Notes: generated from the letters alone by a model not told the origin. A DNA stretch of 64,000 nucleotides from Phylloscopus collybita (GCA_027886175.1 JAJNNQ010000026.1:11446001-11510000); one strand, 5' to 3'. Shown: positions 13,801 through 27,313, numbered from the stretch's first letter. Numbers and translations: made by a program.

Positions 13801-15001
13801 CTACCCCAAAACCAACCCTCCTAAGTACCCGGATGAATTCCTCCTGCTCTTTCCTAATATCATGGTTTCCTTACAACAGTTTTCAGAAACAAGTTTGATG
13901 TTAAAGCAATGAACACAGGCTTAGAGCAAGAATTTCTTACCCATTAACATGTAAGAGTTACAGGTTTGTTTGTTTTTTAAACAAATGTTTGAACACAGTC
14001 CCTGTGATCTGCCTAAACTATTCACCAGCAGCAAATCCTGGCCTTTCTTTGCAGCATGAGGCCAGACAGCCCCTCCAGACTTCTGCTTCAACTGGCTTGT
14101 TTCTGGTGGTCCAGACTCGCTCTCACTCGAGGAAGCACTTTTTTTTTTTCTGAAAATGAGAAGACTTTTAACCAGGGTGTCACAGAGCACAGGTCACGAA
14201 TGACAGAAACACAAGGGGCAGGCTTTGCACACTTCTGCTCTGTGTACAGCAGCTTGGGAAAGGACCTTGAGTTAAAAACTGTTACTCATACTCTCAGTCT
14301 AGGAATGAATTCTCTCATTATATTTTGATGGTATCAGTACAACTGGAAAGTAAAACACAGTATTTCGATCCATTTCAAATATTGAGTGTTTAAAAGTAAA
14401 CCTGGCTTCTTGGCAGGACCCCTAGTACTTCTTCCAATAATTTTCCTTTTTTTCTCCCTTCAGTTTCACATCAGGACCACTAAACTTTGAGCCACATAAA
14501 GTTAGATAAAGCTTGCTTCATATCTTTTTTATGCTTCTCCAGACAAAAAGGTCACCAGAAATTACTGAAGAAATTTTTCCCTCCACACTTACTGAGAACT
14601 TCTGTACCCTCTTCTGGCCCAGTCATTTCTGTAATGTCAGCTTGGACCCCCTTCTTATCCCTTCCTCCTCCCTACATTGGAAGTTACCAAGCCTGAGATG
14701 TAAAACTCACAACATTCCTCAAACAACACATTGTAGTTAGCTCTACAGAGCCATTTCAGTTTGAAAATGAAACACAAATTCAGGCAACGAAAAAGGAAAA
14801 TATCAATGTGTCTGTCCATTAATCACTGTTCTGTCTTGCTGGCTTTTTACATCATTCCTGAAACTTTTCCCTGTTACAGCAAAGAACCTAACTCAAGTTT
14901 GCATTGATTTCTCTGCAGCAGTCTTCTCTGCCAACCTCCTCCAGAAGTCTGTAATTTAATACGTATTTTATCTACACCTACATGCTCTGTTTTTTTGGGT
15001 T

Positions 15002-15003
<2 letters not shown>

Positions 15004-15042
<39 letters not shown>
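15004..15042. repeat. Poly(T) tract of about 39 bases
   Basis: Uninterrupted T run. It could be the reversed poly(A) tail of a retrocopy on the minus strand, but the adjoining sequence at 15043-15330 has no recognisable gene body and no clear target duplication. I therefore list it only as a homopolymer, and its length may be unreliable in the assembly. Confidence 0.85.
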
Positions 15043-15484
15043 CCTTCTGAAATGAAACAGGTCATTTCCCATAGATTTGTAACAGCAGGAAACACCCTCT
15101 TGTATTAGCTTTAATTTCATCTTTCCATGTCAATGCACGCCAGGAACATTTGCTGTGACAGAAAACATCCCCAAAGCAATGTAGATTCTGCAATACCATT
15201 AAAAGGGGACCGAAAGCTCCCGTGCTGCCTGTGAGAACAGCGAGACAGAGTTAACTGCTGACTGAACACAAGAGTGCGAAGCTCTTTTCTCCTTAATGTA
15301 TGACAACACTGATTCCACACACTGAGTAGCTCTGCTATCGGTTTTGGTAGCAGCTGACAGGAAAGCTGAACACCATTTCCAGGGGTGTTTTCGTGCTCAG
15401 CGTAGTGTTACGGAGACTCAGCTACTGCAAACTCCCTTTCCGTACGCCTGAAAGGCCGCCTGAGGAGCTCTAACAAAGCAGGAA

Positions 15485-15500
15485 TTGCCATCTGCTGGCC
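15485..15500 (-). promoter_or_regulatory. CTCF-like motif
   Basis: The minus strand reads GGCCAGCAGATGGCAA, which fits the CTCF core pattern CCASYAGRKGGCR at every position. It sits in the locally GC-richer patch at 15.45-15.70 kb, about midway between the SLC16A10 promoter and the RPF2 3' end. The sequence match is good; binding is inferred. Confidence 0.5.
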
Positions 15501-16410
15501 AAGCCGGGAATGGGCTTTGTCCGCAATTTACCACGTCTCCCTGACTAAATTTGGAAATGGATTTGAGCAAAGGAGACGGTGCCACTGTCAGCTGAGCCTG
15601 CCCGCGGGGCAGAGGTATGTGCACACTTCTCCAGCTCACGCTGGAAAAGGAGGGGGAAACTGTAGAGGAGGAGATGAGTTTGGGGGAACCACGGTGCTGA
15701 AGTGCTGATTTTAAAATAGATGGTAACATAGTTTCGTTTTCATCTGGAAATTACACTTGCATTTTTATACTTTTGAGTGACAAAAAGAGAATGTAGGGGT
15801 GACAAAACCCTCGCTGCTGAGAGAGGAAGGCCAAGTCTCTGCAAATTTGTGTTTCCAGATAAGAGCTACTTAGAGGCAGCAGGGAGGCTCCACAGTAATC
15901 CCTGCTCATTCTCAAGCAAAATCCTCTATAGCACAGCACAGTCTGACTCTCTTCTCTCATCTGCTTTTTCACAGCTGTGACTTTTTATGTCCCAAGCCCT
16001 CCTACAAGTTTACGTCCAAACTCCTCTCACAAGCCACCTCCTCCCCGGCTCTCAGAGTCAAAACGTTTCTCCTCATTCTTTGAATCCAGAATCCCTCATA
16101 CTTCTCATCTTTTTTCCCATCCTTCCTTAAGTTTTCTATTCTACCAAGTCTGCCTCCTTTTCCCCTAACTCTTCATGCAGGCACAGACCATTCCATTGCA
16201 CAGCTGGTTTGTAAAGAAGTAAAGTAGTAACTTCCTCTTAGTATTCCCCAGCCTTAGTGGAATTCTGATAAATGGAGTTTTTTCTGTCCGTCACATTTTC
16301 TAACAGGAGTTCCATAACTCAAGTGCCTGTGTTAAAAAATTGCATTCTTTTATGTGCCACCTGTTTTCTTCATTGCATAGTCCCAAATAAACCACCTTTT
16401 CCCATAAAAT

Positions 16411-16681
16411 AACAAGGACAAGAAAAATGGCCTCAAGTTGTGCCAGGGGAGGTTCAGGTTGGGTTTTATGAAGAATCTCTTCACAAGAAGGGTTGTCCAG
16501 CATTGGAACAGGCTGCCCAGGGAAGTGGTTGAATCAGCATACCTGGAGGTATTTAAAAGATGAGTGGATGTGGCACTTGGGACATGGTTTAATGTTGGAG
16601 GTGGCAGTGCTGGATTAATAAATGGTTGGACTCAACGAGCTCCTCAAGGTATTTTCCGGCCTAAATGATTCAGTGATCTCC
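16411..16681 (+). mobile_element. CR1 LINE 3'-end fragment
   Basis: This is the terminal part of a CR1 retrotransposon. It has the typical run AATGGCCTCAAGTTG, then GGGGAGGTTCAGGTTGG, CATTGGAACAGGCTGCCC and GGTTGGACTCAACGAGC, and a degraded terminal octamer repeat (GATTCAGTGAT). It is 5'-truncated like most CR1 copies and lies tail-to-tail with the next fragment. Confidence 0.9.
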
Positions 16682-17265
16682 ATGTCATCCATGAATTCCT
16701 GTATTTTTGCAGTATTTATTTTCAGTTATTTCCTTTCCAAGTAAAAAACCTGTTTATTATTCCTGTAGAAGCCATTTCATATCTTAAGATCAGCTTTGGC
16801 TTTCTCTGAACTAGTTCTATTATAGCCCTTTTCACGGTGGAGGACAGGGAGAGCTGAACTGCACACAGCAGGCAGAGTCTGAGCTCACTTTGGATTTAGA
16901 CAGCAGCAAATTTTCATACTCTATTTCATTTTCCTTGCACTTATTCTTATTTCCCCATACTAATTCTTAACATTTGATTTCCTTTTTTGACTATGAGTAT
17001 CAGGATGACTTTTTCCCTTTCTACTACAATTGCAAATTCTCACTCCCTCTTTTTAATCGATGTCTTTTTTGTTCATCATTTGTACACAACAAAAATGCAT
17101 TTAATTTGTGTGGCATTAAAATGCACCTTCCCAATAGTCTTATGGATACCTTTGCAGGTGCCAGTCATCTTTACAACATCAATCTAACTTCATTGTAACA
17201 GGTTATCAAACCACAAGTTATGGAAGAACTTAGCAATAGCTCCCTAAATCATGTCTAACTGGCAC

Positions 17266-17385
17266 ATAGAATCATACAATCATTGAGGTTGGAAAAGACC
17301 TTTGAGATCATTGGTTGCAACTGTAAAAAATTTACTGCCCTGTCCACCACCAAGCCATGTCCCTAAGCAATGCATTTACAAGTCT
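17266..17385 (-). mobile_element. CR1 LINE 3'-end fragment, reversed
   Basis: Begins with the reversed CR1 terminus (AGAATCATACAATCATTG, then GGTTGGAAAAGACCTTTGAG) and continues through CCACCACCAAGCCATGTCC before similarity fades. It is a short 5'-truncated copy. Confidence 0.85.
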
Positions 17386-19934
17386 GGAGCTGAGCAAATG
17401 CCCTAGCTGCAGCTTTCTTGGAAGAGTCTTTCTGTTTCTGCAGCTCTTTGATCTACTGGCATTGGCATTGCCAAGACAATGCTGCACATGAATATTCAGC
17501 CTCCATCTGAACAATAACCTAAGAACAGAAAATAGAAAAGAAAGTGTTGCACAAGTCAGAATTAGTAATTCAAAAACATCTTTGATATCACACACAATTC
17601 TCTTCTCAGAAAGAACATAACAGAATGAGAAAGAGTACAAGGAGAACAAATAAGCAGTATTTGTCCTGTTTTACAGTTCGTGTGAAAAACATTTAAATTG
17701 GCCAAGACACATAGGCTTGGGAAAGAAATCAGTAAGGAAATTGAGGCCTGTAAAGTCATGATAGACATGAAACAGGTGAAGGTAAATGTTTATCTGATAA
17801 CACTCAAATAAAAGACCTAAGGGAGATCTGAGAATATGATCAGGCCTCAAGTTTAACCCAATAATTCCTGTGCCACTTAATGAAACTAAATTATTAAATT
17901 AACAGAGTATTTAAGATGCCAAAATCGCACACTTTACCAAACAATAGAGTCATAAAAGAAAGATGCAGTAACAAAAAACATATAAAAAGATTACTTCCAG
18001 CTCAGGAACTCTTCAATCTGTGGTTTTCTCTATACTAGGAAATAATAGAAGTATTGAAATAAGGCTCCACTGAGTTTCTCCCTGTTCACATACTCCTTCC
18101 CAAAGTGCCAGGAATTTAGTGGAGACTCAATGCTCATTTTACACTTTCAGGGTGAAGCACAAATGCAGTTCTGTACTACCACAGACACTGCACTGAATTT
18201 TCTCATATTTGAGGAAATCACAGGGACAACCCATCCAACATGTAAGAGGTAAGCCTTACCTTTGGGAAAGGAAGTGTCTAAATCGTATCCCCTCAGATGA
18301 AAAGGACTCTTGATGCTAACTGAGGGTAGTTGTTTTTTGTCTTGTGACATGGGTGGAAATTCAAAATGCGTAGCAGTAAAAATGTCAAAGTAAAGCATTG
18401 TGCTTTTACTAAACTGAATTTCTTCAGCTTACAAAAGAGTAAGATTGCTATTTGTATTATTGGCAATGTTATACCAAATATAAAAGTATGAATGTTTCAA
18501 TGGTGACAAAACAACTTTCTCCTTTCCCCAGAGTTTTGGTACAACGGGAAGTTTGGCCTTTTTACTCTGACTTGGAACAACACAAAGTTTGCAAATACTG
18601 TGATTCTGAGAAATTCCATTTTTCTAACAGCTTATTTTTCTCATAGACTGACTATGAAACACCAGTGTGTTTGTTTGGAAAAGGAAGGTTCCTGTCACTT
18701 AACAACATTCATCTTGGAGATATCTTTATTCACACAACTGCTAAACCTTAGTGATCCCGTTTGGATCTCTCTCTCAGCAGGAAGTGAGAGTTGCAGTGAG
18801 CTCACTGGCCCATGGAAACTGGATGTATCCCACACCCAAACTATCGATGTAAAACAATAAACCACCTTAATCACACAAGTACTTCTTGGCATGTACAAAA
18901 CACAAAGGAGGAGTAGCATTCCTAAACAAAGAAGAATGCCTGTTCTCATTAAGGGTTTCCCTCAACTCGGGAAAACAAGGAGCAGAGTTCTCCAGGACAG
19001 ACTGTGTTTAACATCTTCTGCAATGAATGGTTGCAAGTAAACAGGAGAACTTGAAGGACTTAAAGCTTGTTTGTTTTATAAGTGGAAGCTACCATCATCC
19101 AGGAAAGCCGTCTTCAGACTCTGAGCAAGTCTGCAAGTCAAGTGTCTCGTTCAGTGTTCTAGAGGGGACATAGAAGACCAGATAGTTTCTGATTTCAGTC
19201 ATCTGCCTTTTATTGTGAGAAAACACTTCTGCTATTGCCTTGTCTTAATAATTTGGCTGTTCTTTCTTAACACTCGTTTGTTTTGCTGACAGAGTTGGGC
19301 CCATGGAAACTAGCTCTTTACCTACTAGGTTGAAAAGTTCATCCTGTTCCACCTTTTAATAGAGCAGCAAAACTTCCCTGTAAACTCAGCTCCCAGAATT
19401 GATTACAGCCCTCATAAAGCTGGCTCTGAGCAAATGTTGGCACTGTTTCCATAAACCACAAGTTTTGACAAGCTTTTTCCTTCTTCTCTGCTAGCATTTA
19501 ATACATCTTTTTCTCCAGGCATATCAGTCAGGTGGTTTGAATCTCCTGCCACAAGCATGAGTCCCTAAAGGTACAAGAATTACCTTTGACAGAATGTCAT
19601 GCATGAGATCATCTTCAGGGTAGGTTTATTGTGTCCCATGCAGCTCACACAGGCCACAGAATAGATTTCCTTCCAGGAACTGAAAGAAAAGTAACTAAGA
19701 ACCTAAACAGCTATTTCATCCTGATAACAGTAACATAGATCTAATTAAATTTAAAATAAATTTTAAATCTTTTTTCATAGCTGGAGAAAATAACTGAATC
19801 TGCCTACAAAAATTTGAGGCTCATGCTAAGACGTAGCGTTAGCTTTCCAAGCAAAATGTACATGAAGTATTTCTAATCATGCTCAGACTAGAACAAACCA
19901 AACTTAATCTTTTATTCAAGTTCATTAAACAAAA

Positions 19935-20476
19935 TCACTTAACGCAGCTTAAAAAGTCTTGTTCATGGCATGGCTCCATAGCATCAGAGGGAAAATACAT
20001 ATGTTGAGGAATCTTCATGGTGCAGAAAATCCTTCCAGTTAAACCAGAAGCCACATAGGGAGTTTTGTCAGGAGGTAACTCCTGATCAGCAGGAGAAGTT
20101 TCCTGAATATTATTTTGAAGGCCACCTTAAAACCGATCTGCACTGATTTCTTCATGTTCTGCTAAAAATGGCACAGAGACGACTTAGCATCTTTCTTGTA
20201 ACTGGTGTTGGTCTTTGTTGAAAAAGATCAGCATTTCTGAGAGGTTTTCTTTGCAAAGAAAATTAAAAATCATCAATGGTTCCACTAAGTCAATCTTCTC
20301 CTGACCAAGTGATGCTGACAACTGTGCCAGCTCCACCACAGCACAGACAGCAAAGGCTTCAGCCACAGGAAGGTACATGGAAACCACCAGAGACCACACC
20401 AACAAGGAATTCATGACTTCCACATTTTATCTTTGCTCCCAAAGCAACTCTGTTTGGTTAACCTTTGCTATCACAT
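19935..20476 (-). pseudogene. Possible decayed coding remnant, unidentified
   Basis: One minus-strand frame stays readable over about 180 codons with only four stops. It starts just after an acceptor-like TTTTACAG (AG at 20477-20478). It includes segments of protein-like composition, such as VVELAQLSASLGQEKIDLVE and PYVASGLTGRIFCTMKIP. I do not recognise the protein. The stop density is only about half that expected by chance, so a real remnant and coincidence are both plausible. Confidence 0.2.
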
Positions 20477-23400
20477 CTGTAAAATGGGTTTAAAAGACCG
20501 TCACAGGGAAAACTGTTATGAAGCTTACTGGCAAATATAGGTCTCAAACCCCATTTATTTCCTTAAGAGCTAACTCAGAACTGCAGTAATTCTCCAACTT
20601 GGGCACTGTCTTAGAGATACCGCTGTAAGCAGCAACTCAAGTGGCAGGAGTTCCCTTACATCTCCCATCCCACCCCCAGCCTTTTGCTGCCTCCCCAGTG
20701 CAGCAATGCACATCCAGTTGTGCTGTGAGCTGATCCAGGCTTCAAAGCAAAGCACAGCCCCCTCGCTCTCCCCTGCCTGCCATTTCAAGTGAATTCAATT
20801 CCCTGACATGATTGCCAGTCCCACAAACAGCTGCACCTTCCTAACTCCTTATGTCAGCACTGTTGCTGCATTCCCCACAGGGTGTTATCTATAAAGTGTT
20901 TGGTTTGTGGGTTTGTTTGGTTTTTTTAAAGAAATATTATTATGTATGACCTACTGCCTTTGAGAAACTGGAGAAGGCTAATGGCAGGAAGGGTGGGTAT
21001 CCCTCTCTCTCTGGAAGGAAAGAGAGAACTGCCTAGCAGTTACCAGGTCTCTGAATCTTTCTTTGAGTGAGCCTTTCTGCACAGCCCTGAAGAGGTGAGC
21101 ATCCAAAACACAAAGAGAAACCCCTCACTCATCAACTACAGAACACATTTGAGTCATACCACTATTTTCCCTACAATATCCTGGAAGCCCTTAGGTATTT
21201 CATGTATGATCAGATAAGAAAGGAAAAAAAAAAACCCAACCAAACAAAAAGAAGTAAAGCATCTACAAACTTCTTTTCACAACATAACATATAAACCCTG
21301 TCTAACATTTCTTTCAAATAACCCTGTTGAGCAAGGGTTATTCCTGTGTGCAAAATAAGCCAACAGGAGCTGAAGTCTATTGCCTCTTATGAATTAAAAG
21401 CTCATTACTGTTTATTGGCATGTTGCATGTGCCCTTTGGAGAGCCTCAGTAATTCTTCATAATAATCTATTTTCAAATGAAAAAAAAAAAATTGAGTAAC
21501 AGCAATGGGAGGTGAGTGCACGTGTTACATCACATTCTGCAGCAATTTGTCCCAAGACAGGCTCCCTGATACAGCAGCTGTGACTGCCCATCTTTGGCAG
21601 TGACTCACACCAACTAGGTGAGAGGCTCACTTTGCTTAGAGATGTTTGGGGTGAATTTATACTGCCCAAGATCTCACATTTCTTTGTTGCATTGGGTGAT
21701 TAGTCTCTGTCACACGCACAAACGTGACACACCAGGAAAGAGAAGAGACTGAATCTTCTGATTTTGGCTGTATCTTCCTCCTCTTCACTTCTGTGGTCCC
21801 TTCCTCACCTTCCTCCAGAGGAGAGTGCAACTCCTAGGCCAAGGAGCTCAGCTGCCACTGGAGAGAAACATTAGCAAATTGCAATCAAAGCTGAAAAGGT
21901 GCAACTACTCATGGACTTCTTTGGATTAGGCAAACAGGCAGCCTGACCTAGTTCAAGGAACATGTCTTTATCTGAAAAGCAAGTGCAGAGAGAAAAGGGT
22001 TTTAAACTATCTTTTGGCAACAATCTTGGGCCCCAGTGTGCCTATCTACAACTAACACAGATAGTTGCTGCTGCAGCAATAATTCCAGGGCATACAGCAG
22101 CACCAGTAATTCTCCTGCCTAAAGGCCAGCAGCAGAGATCAGTGGTTTAATTTTGCAGACTGAAAAGGAGAAATAACACCAGTACCTAAAGCAGCCCTAG
22201 AATTGATCACAGAGCTCTGCCTTAAGTGACAGCCTTTCACTGCATGCTTGCTGAGCACTGCCTTCTCCAGGGAATACATCTAAATGCTGGAAAGAGGGAG
22301 AGAAACTTAGATCCTGAAATTCACCTTTCTTTGCATTGCAGCACTACATATGTGAAAAACACAGTTTATTGTGCATAAACTGTGCAAGATAAGAAACTCA
22401 ACATTTTGCAGCACAAAGAGATGGTCTGGGCAAACAATGGGAAATGGGCACTGCAGCTCTGTCATGTTTGTTTTGCAGGCTGTGAGGGTGAAAGGAGTCA
22501 AGAGGCAAATGGCAACAATCAAAACAGAAGAGATAGCCCATATGAGTGTACTTCAGGATCATGGATGGAGTGACAAATCCAGATTTCATAGGTGTTACGT
22601 TGCATCACAGAAAGAATTACTGGATTATCAGGGGGAAAGTTAGAAGAAAATGAGATTTTGTCATTAACCATGCATACTCCCTGTTAAGTTCTACTAAAAA
22701 CTTTATGTCTACTTCCCCTGAATTACTTTGTGCTTATCTTAGAGAAGCAGTGGTGCGGGGAGGGAAGATCAAGTAAAGTGAATATCATCAGAAGTCAAAC
22801 AAAACAAGAAATGAAGAAGAGATGCCTTAGAAATTTCTTGACCAGAGAACATCTGTGTTCACTGATTGCTCTGAGTAGATGATGCCCATTGCCCATGTTA
22901 TTCAGGACAAATTTTAATCCCAGATTACCTACAAAATTTTCACTATGTTCTGTATGTGTGACCAAAAAAAAAAAAAAAGGGTGTTTTTCCTGTATAGTGT
23001 CAGTCATATTGCTAACTTTGAACATTCAAAGAAAGGCAGTCCTACAGAGGCTTCACATTCAGAAGCCTCATGTCTCTTTTCCTTGTGCCTTTTTAGGAAA
23101 CCTGACTTCAGATGCAACTGACCTATTTCTCTGCTGTGTTTTTGGATTGTATCTGGGATGTGTCAGTACTGCTAGAGGCACTTTAGCAAAGTTCAAAGGG
23201 AGGAGATAAATTGCACTGGGGGACAGGGGAGAACTCTCTGCACCATGTGTAATACACATGTTAACATGTATTATGTATGGCTATGTTATATATATTATGC
23301 ACAGCTAACATTTTCCACTTTCTTCTCTTTAATAATGAAAACGTCTCTAACAGAGTTCTGCTCTAGTCTCCTTACCCTGCTCTCTCATATTTGATAGCAT

Positions 23401-25189
23401 CTGGAATAAGCCTTTTTTCCCCTGGCTGAAGGATGCAGCAGTCACTGTGATACCTGATGTGTCTGCCACCTCCTCTTTTCATGCTCCTTTCTAACCTTCC
23501 CCAGCTGCAACCAAGCCAGTGGTGGAGGGAAACCCTCACAATCAAACCCAGAAAGCACTTACTGAAAACAAATAACGTTGCTAAGGAACTGTAAAGATAA
23601 GCTCAAACCTACCAAATCCAGGAAGGAGAAGAGAGTTCATATGCTCTTTTCAAACACACACCACTCATTGCTCTCAGTGCTCAGTCTGTCACATTATACT
23701 AGCACAGGGGCTGTGATTATGTGCACCCAGGACAGATATTCAAAAATGTGGGAATCCCAAGAACCTAGCAGGTTCCAGTACTCAGTATCTATCTCTCTTC
23801 CTAATAGTCAATTTTTATAATACCACCACACCTAAAAAGAGCCAAGAAGACTTAAACTGCAGGTAGGCTATATATTATACGTGTATCATCAGTGACAGGA
23901 CCCTGGTTAACAGTAGCAGCAAAGCCACCAGCAGCACAGCTGGGCAACATCAGCATAGAGACCAAGGCTCTACAGAGGGCACAGATTGTACCCCCCTTGT
24001 CCTTGCCATCCTGCCAGCTAGACTAAAGAGAGTGTGGGCTTGACTGCCTATTTGCAACTTCACCTCTGTTTTCGTGCACTGGCACAGCCTCAGGAGCCAT
24101 GCTTTGCCCACAGGTATTTTTTTCAGACCAAAGTAATTACTAGGCTCAACCCATAAATAAAGCTAACTCCTGTGTGTTGGGAGGTGGGAAGATGAAAGCC
24201 AGAGGAAAGGGATGAACATGCCAGTTATGCCTTGCCTATGCCAGGCAACCCCTGGGGCCATGTTTACGTGTTTTCAGAGCCTGGTGAACTCTGGAAGCAA
24301 GGAGCAATTGAGGTAGAGCAAGTCCCTTTCATCAGCTGCCCTTTGAGTACTGCACATTCTGTTCCTAATGCACACAGCTACAGACTGATTCCTTACACTT
24401 TGAGAGACTCTGGGAAATAAGAGCATTCCACCAGAAAGGTTATCCTTAGCTCTCCCATCACCATTCACCTTGAGTTAAATCAGATACTCGGAATGCAGCC
24501 ATTGCCCATGGAGCAGATGTGTGGTTGTACCTGCTGTACCCCTGAAATCACCCCAGCCTTGTGGCTTTATCAGTGCTTCACAGCAAGGATGAAACTTCTC
24601 TGAAGGGCACAAGGTGATCTCATTTGTTAACTTGGCTTCATCCTATCTCATCACACAGAGATCAGAGCAGTTCATTTCTGCTGTGAAAAACAAGAGAGCA
24701 TTCCCACTTCATATTCAGGAAATTGCATGAAAATGGCACTACTTTGAGTACTACAAAGTATTTATCAGAAATACAGTAAGTTTTATTCCTTGCTAACAAC
24801 ACAACCTGAAAGTGATTGGCATGAAAAAGCATAACCTAAATATCTTTACACTATATCCAGAAGAATTTGTCCTTACCGTACATATCTAATGCATTTTGTC
24901 TACCACGTAGCTGTATTTTACCAGTACAAAAAGCTATATATAAAAGGGTATTCACACCAGCAGGGTATTCACACAAACAGCCACAGGTGAGAGACATCAG
25001 GCACTTTAAATTCCACCTCCAAAGGGCAAATAAATACACCTGGGTTCTCCCCACTGACTGATTTCCCATGCTCAAGGACTTCTCACCTCCTGAAGCTTTA
25101 AGTAACCACACTCAGGTGTTGGAAGGTGTAGTAGCTCTAATCTGCCCAAAACTCCTTTTCATAAAAGGAGCAAACCAGCAGCAGCATTA

Positions 25190-25235
25190 AAAAACAAACA
25201 AACAAACAAACAAACAAACAAAAAACAACAACAAA
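25190..25235. repeat. (AAAC)n microsatellite
   Basis: About seven uninterrupted AAAC units flanked by degenerate A/C-rich sequence. Confidence 0.9.
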
Positions 25236-26821
25236 AACCTTACACCAGCATGCAACAGCTTCTCTCTAAGGGCTCCTACTGAACAACTCTTTCACTTTTT
25301 ACATTAAGAGGTAAGAGGATTTTAGATGGTCTACATTACTGCTAAGAAGTTAAATTTTAAAACCCAAATTGAGCACCAAAATTAGCTTCCAAATTAGGAA
25401 AATCTGGAAAATTACACTCTTTTAAACTATGGGCACATTTTTTATGAATTTATAGTATTTTGCTGTTACTTCTACAACTCAAACCTTGTAAAAGACAGCA
25501 TTGCCTGCTAATATGGTTCTTCTACAGCTTTCAGGCAAAAGCCTAATGATTTGTACTTCAGAAAGATACAATGGGAAATAGAAATCTGAAAAAGTTTATG
25601 GAATCATCAATTTCTCAGACACATGATTATAGATGGGAGAAAAGGGTTTGGAGAGAGCCATGCAAATAAATTGATGGTAATATGTTTGTGCCCCCAAAAT
25701 GTACCCAAACTTTTAAAGCCTTTCTTTTTTCACACTACAAATTTTATCAAATGAGCACTGCAAGAATGTTGCGAGTGGCATTTGCACAGCCACAGCTACA
25801 GCTCAGCCCTCCTATAAGGAAAGCAAAGCTGCCCAACAGCTTCCATCCAGGATGCAGAAGACAATTGAAAATAACAAACCACCTATTTCTGATCTGACAC
25901 TTCAGCTGATTAGAAAACTAGCAAGCAAAGTATTAAAAACACAAGTAGGATGACCAAGCTTGCTGTGTTTGATCTTTGTGTTGATAATGTGTGTATACTC
26001 CCATAACAATTCTGCTTAAAGGGCAGAGAAACATCTTCCAAAGAGACAAGCAGAATTAAAAAGCCTAGGTTTTCCAATGTGTTCTAAAACAGAACACCAC
26101 ACCCTCACTAAACTCTTAAACTCTCATCCCCTTATAGCTGAGTCTGCACTAACTCATGCGCACAAACTTGGGAGGAAAGCAGGATAAGAAGAAAAAACAT
26201 CTGAAAAAATGGACCTTTAGTGGTTGCTTCACATACTTCCATTCTGGGCACAAATCAAGCAGCAAAGATTGAAATTCAACCTGTAAAGGTTTCATTTATG
26301 CCTAAAGTAAATATCAGGTGCTTTGCTACCATGGTGATGAACACAGTAAAAACACCTTAAGCACTCCCACTTCTGCCAGTGCAAAGTAGGGCCTGGTGCA
26401 ATTGTCAGAAACAAAGCCTGGCCATCACATGTATTGAGATCAGACTTAAGAAAATGGTTTAAACTTTATTGAGTGCTGCAGTTGTGTAAAATCTGAAATA
26501 CACAAACATTAAATGAACAGGGAAGTTGTGGATATTATGCACACTCTTTGCTCTGGTCCTGCACAGAATGTGTAAGAACTGACTGATCAAGGCCTCCCAC
26601 CAAAACAGCAATACAACTAAAGTTTCTGGGGGAAGGGAACCTCAATCCTTCCCACCCTGACAGGTTTGATGCCAGCAAGAGATGCCCAAAGCCTGGAAAG
26701 GGATTGCAGGTCAACAGTAAAACACCTGAAGGACAGCACAGAGGAATTTAGGCCTCTCCCACCAGGCAAGCTGCTTCATTGGAGACACAATTTAAATGCC
26801 TTTATGCTAAAAGCACAAAGC

Positions 26822-27045
26822 ATGGGGGATATTAGGAAGAAATTCTGTGGGGGGGGGTGGGGGGGTGAGGCACTGAACAGGTTGCCCAGAGAAGCTGGGG
26901 ATGCCCCATCCTCAAAGGGTTCAAGACCAGGTTGGATGGGGCCTTGAGTAGCCTGGTCTAGTAGAAGTTATCCCTCCTCAAGGCAAGGGGGTTGGAACCA
27001 GATGATCTTTGAAGTTCCTTCCAATCCACCCCTGTGAAACTGTCC
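26822..27045 (+). mobile_element. CR1 LINE 3'-end fragment with G-runs
   Basis: CR1 tail with the landmarks ATTAGGAAGAAATTCTGTG, ACAGGTTGCCCAGAGAAGC, GATGCCCCATCC and GGTTGGAACCAGATGATC, ending near 27045. It lies about 90 bases beyond the RPF2 poly(A) signal on the minus strand, in the opposite orientation to RPF2. A 9-G run and a 7-G run separated by one T (26849-26865) replace the usual sequence after the AATTCTGTG landmark. Confidence 0.9.
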
Positions 27046-27136
27046 TAGAAATGAATCACCTGTTTGACTCCCATATATTGCTAATGCCAAGAAACAAACA
27101 CCAGCTTTGGACAACTAAGAAAGTTATATCATATTT

Positions 27137-27142
27137 TTTATT
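27137..27142 (-). terminator. RPF2: RPF2 poly(A) signal AATAAA
   Basis: A canonical hexamer on the minus strand about 170 bases after the RPF2 stop, followed some 40 bases later by a GU-rich stretch (GGTGTTTGTTTCTTGG). No nearer canonical signal was seen in the 3' UTR. Confidence 0.75.
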
Positions 27143-27313
27143 TTAAATAACCAAGCTCTATGTTAAAGCTCAATACCCCAATGTTCCCTTTAAAATGATA
27201 AATGGTTAAAAATCTTTTGTTACAAAATTAAAGCTAACAGCAGCTAAATCTTTTATGTCTGACAATTTATATTACAACATGTAGTCAAAATTTGAAAGTA
27301 CAAAGAAAAGTTT

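Larger units (their letters stand above)
5481..16410. other. Intergenic, SLC16A10 upstream flank
   Basis: Non-coding AT-rich DNA between the SLC16A10 island and the first CR1 fragment. I see only short AT-biased frames, homopolymer runs (for example A near 7251-7266 and 11007-11022), and a slightly GC-richer patch at about 15.2-15.7 kb that contains a CTCF-like motif. No exon with splice sites and a recognisable domain was found. Confidence 0.7.
17386..26821. other. Intergenic, mostly without recognisable features
   Basis: AT-rich non-coding DNA. The contents I can name are an AAAC microsatellite (25190-25235), a doubled GGGTATTCACAC near 24.95 kb, and one weak candidate for decayed coding sequence (19935-20476). 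Other open frames are short and lack splice or domain support. Confidence 0.65.

Noticed and set aside
14874..15095. Retrocopy with a reversed poly(A) tail at the 39-base T run
   Set aside because: No gene body or target duplication could be recognised next to it.
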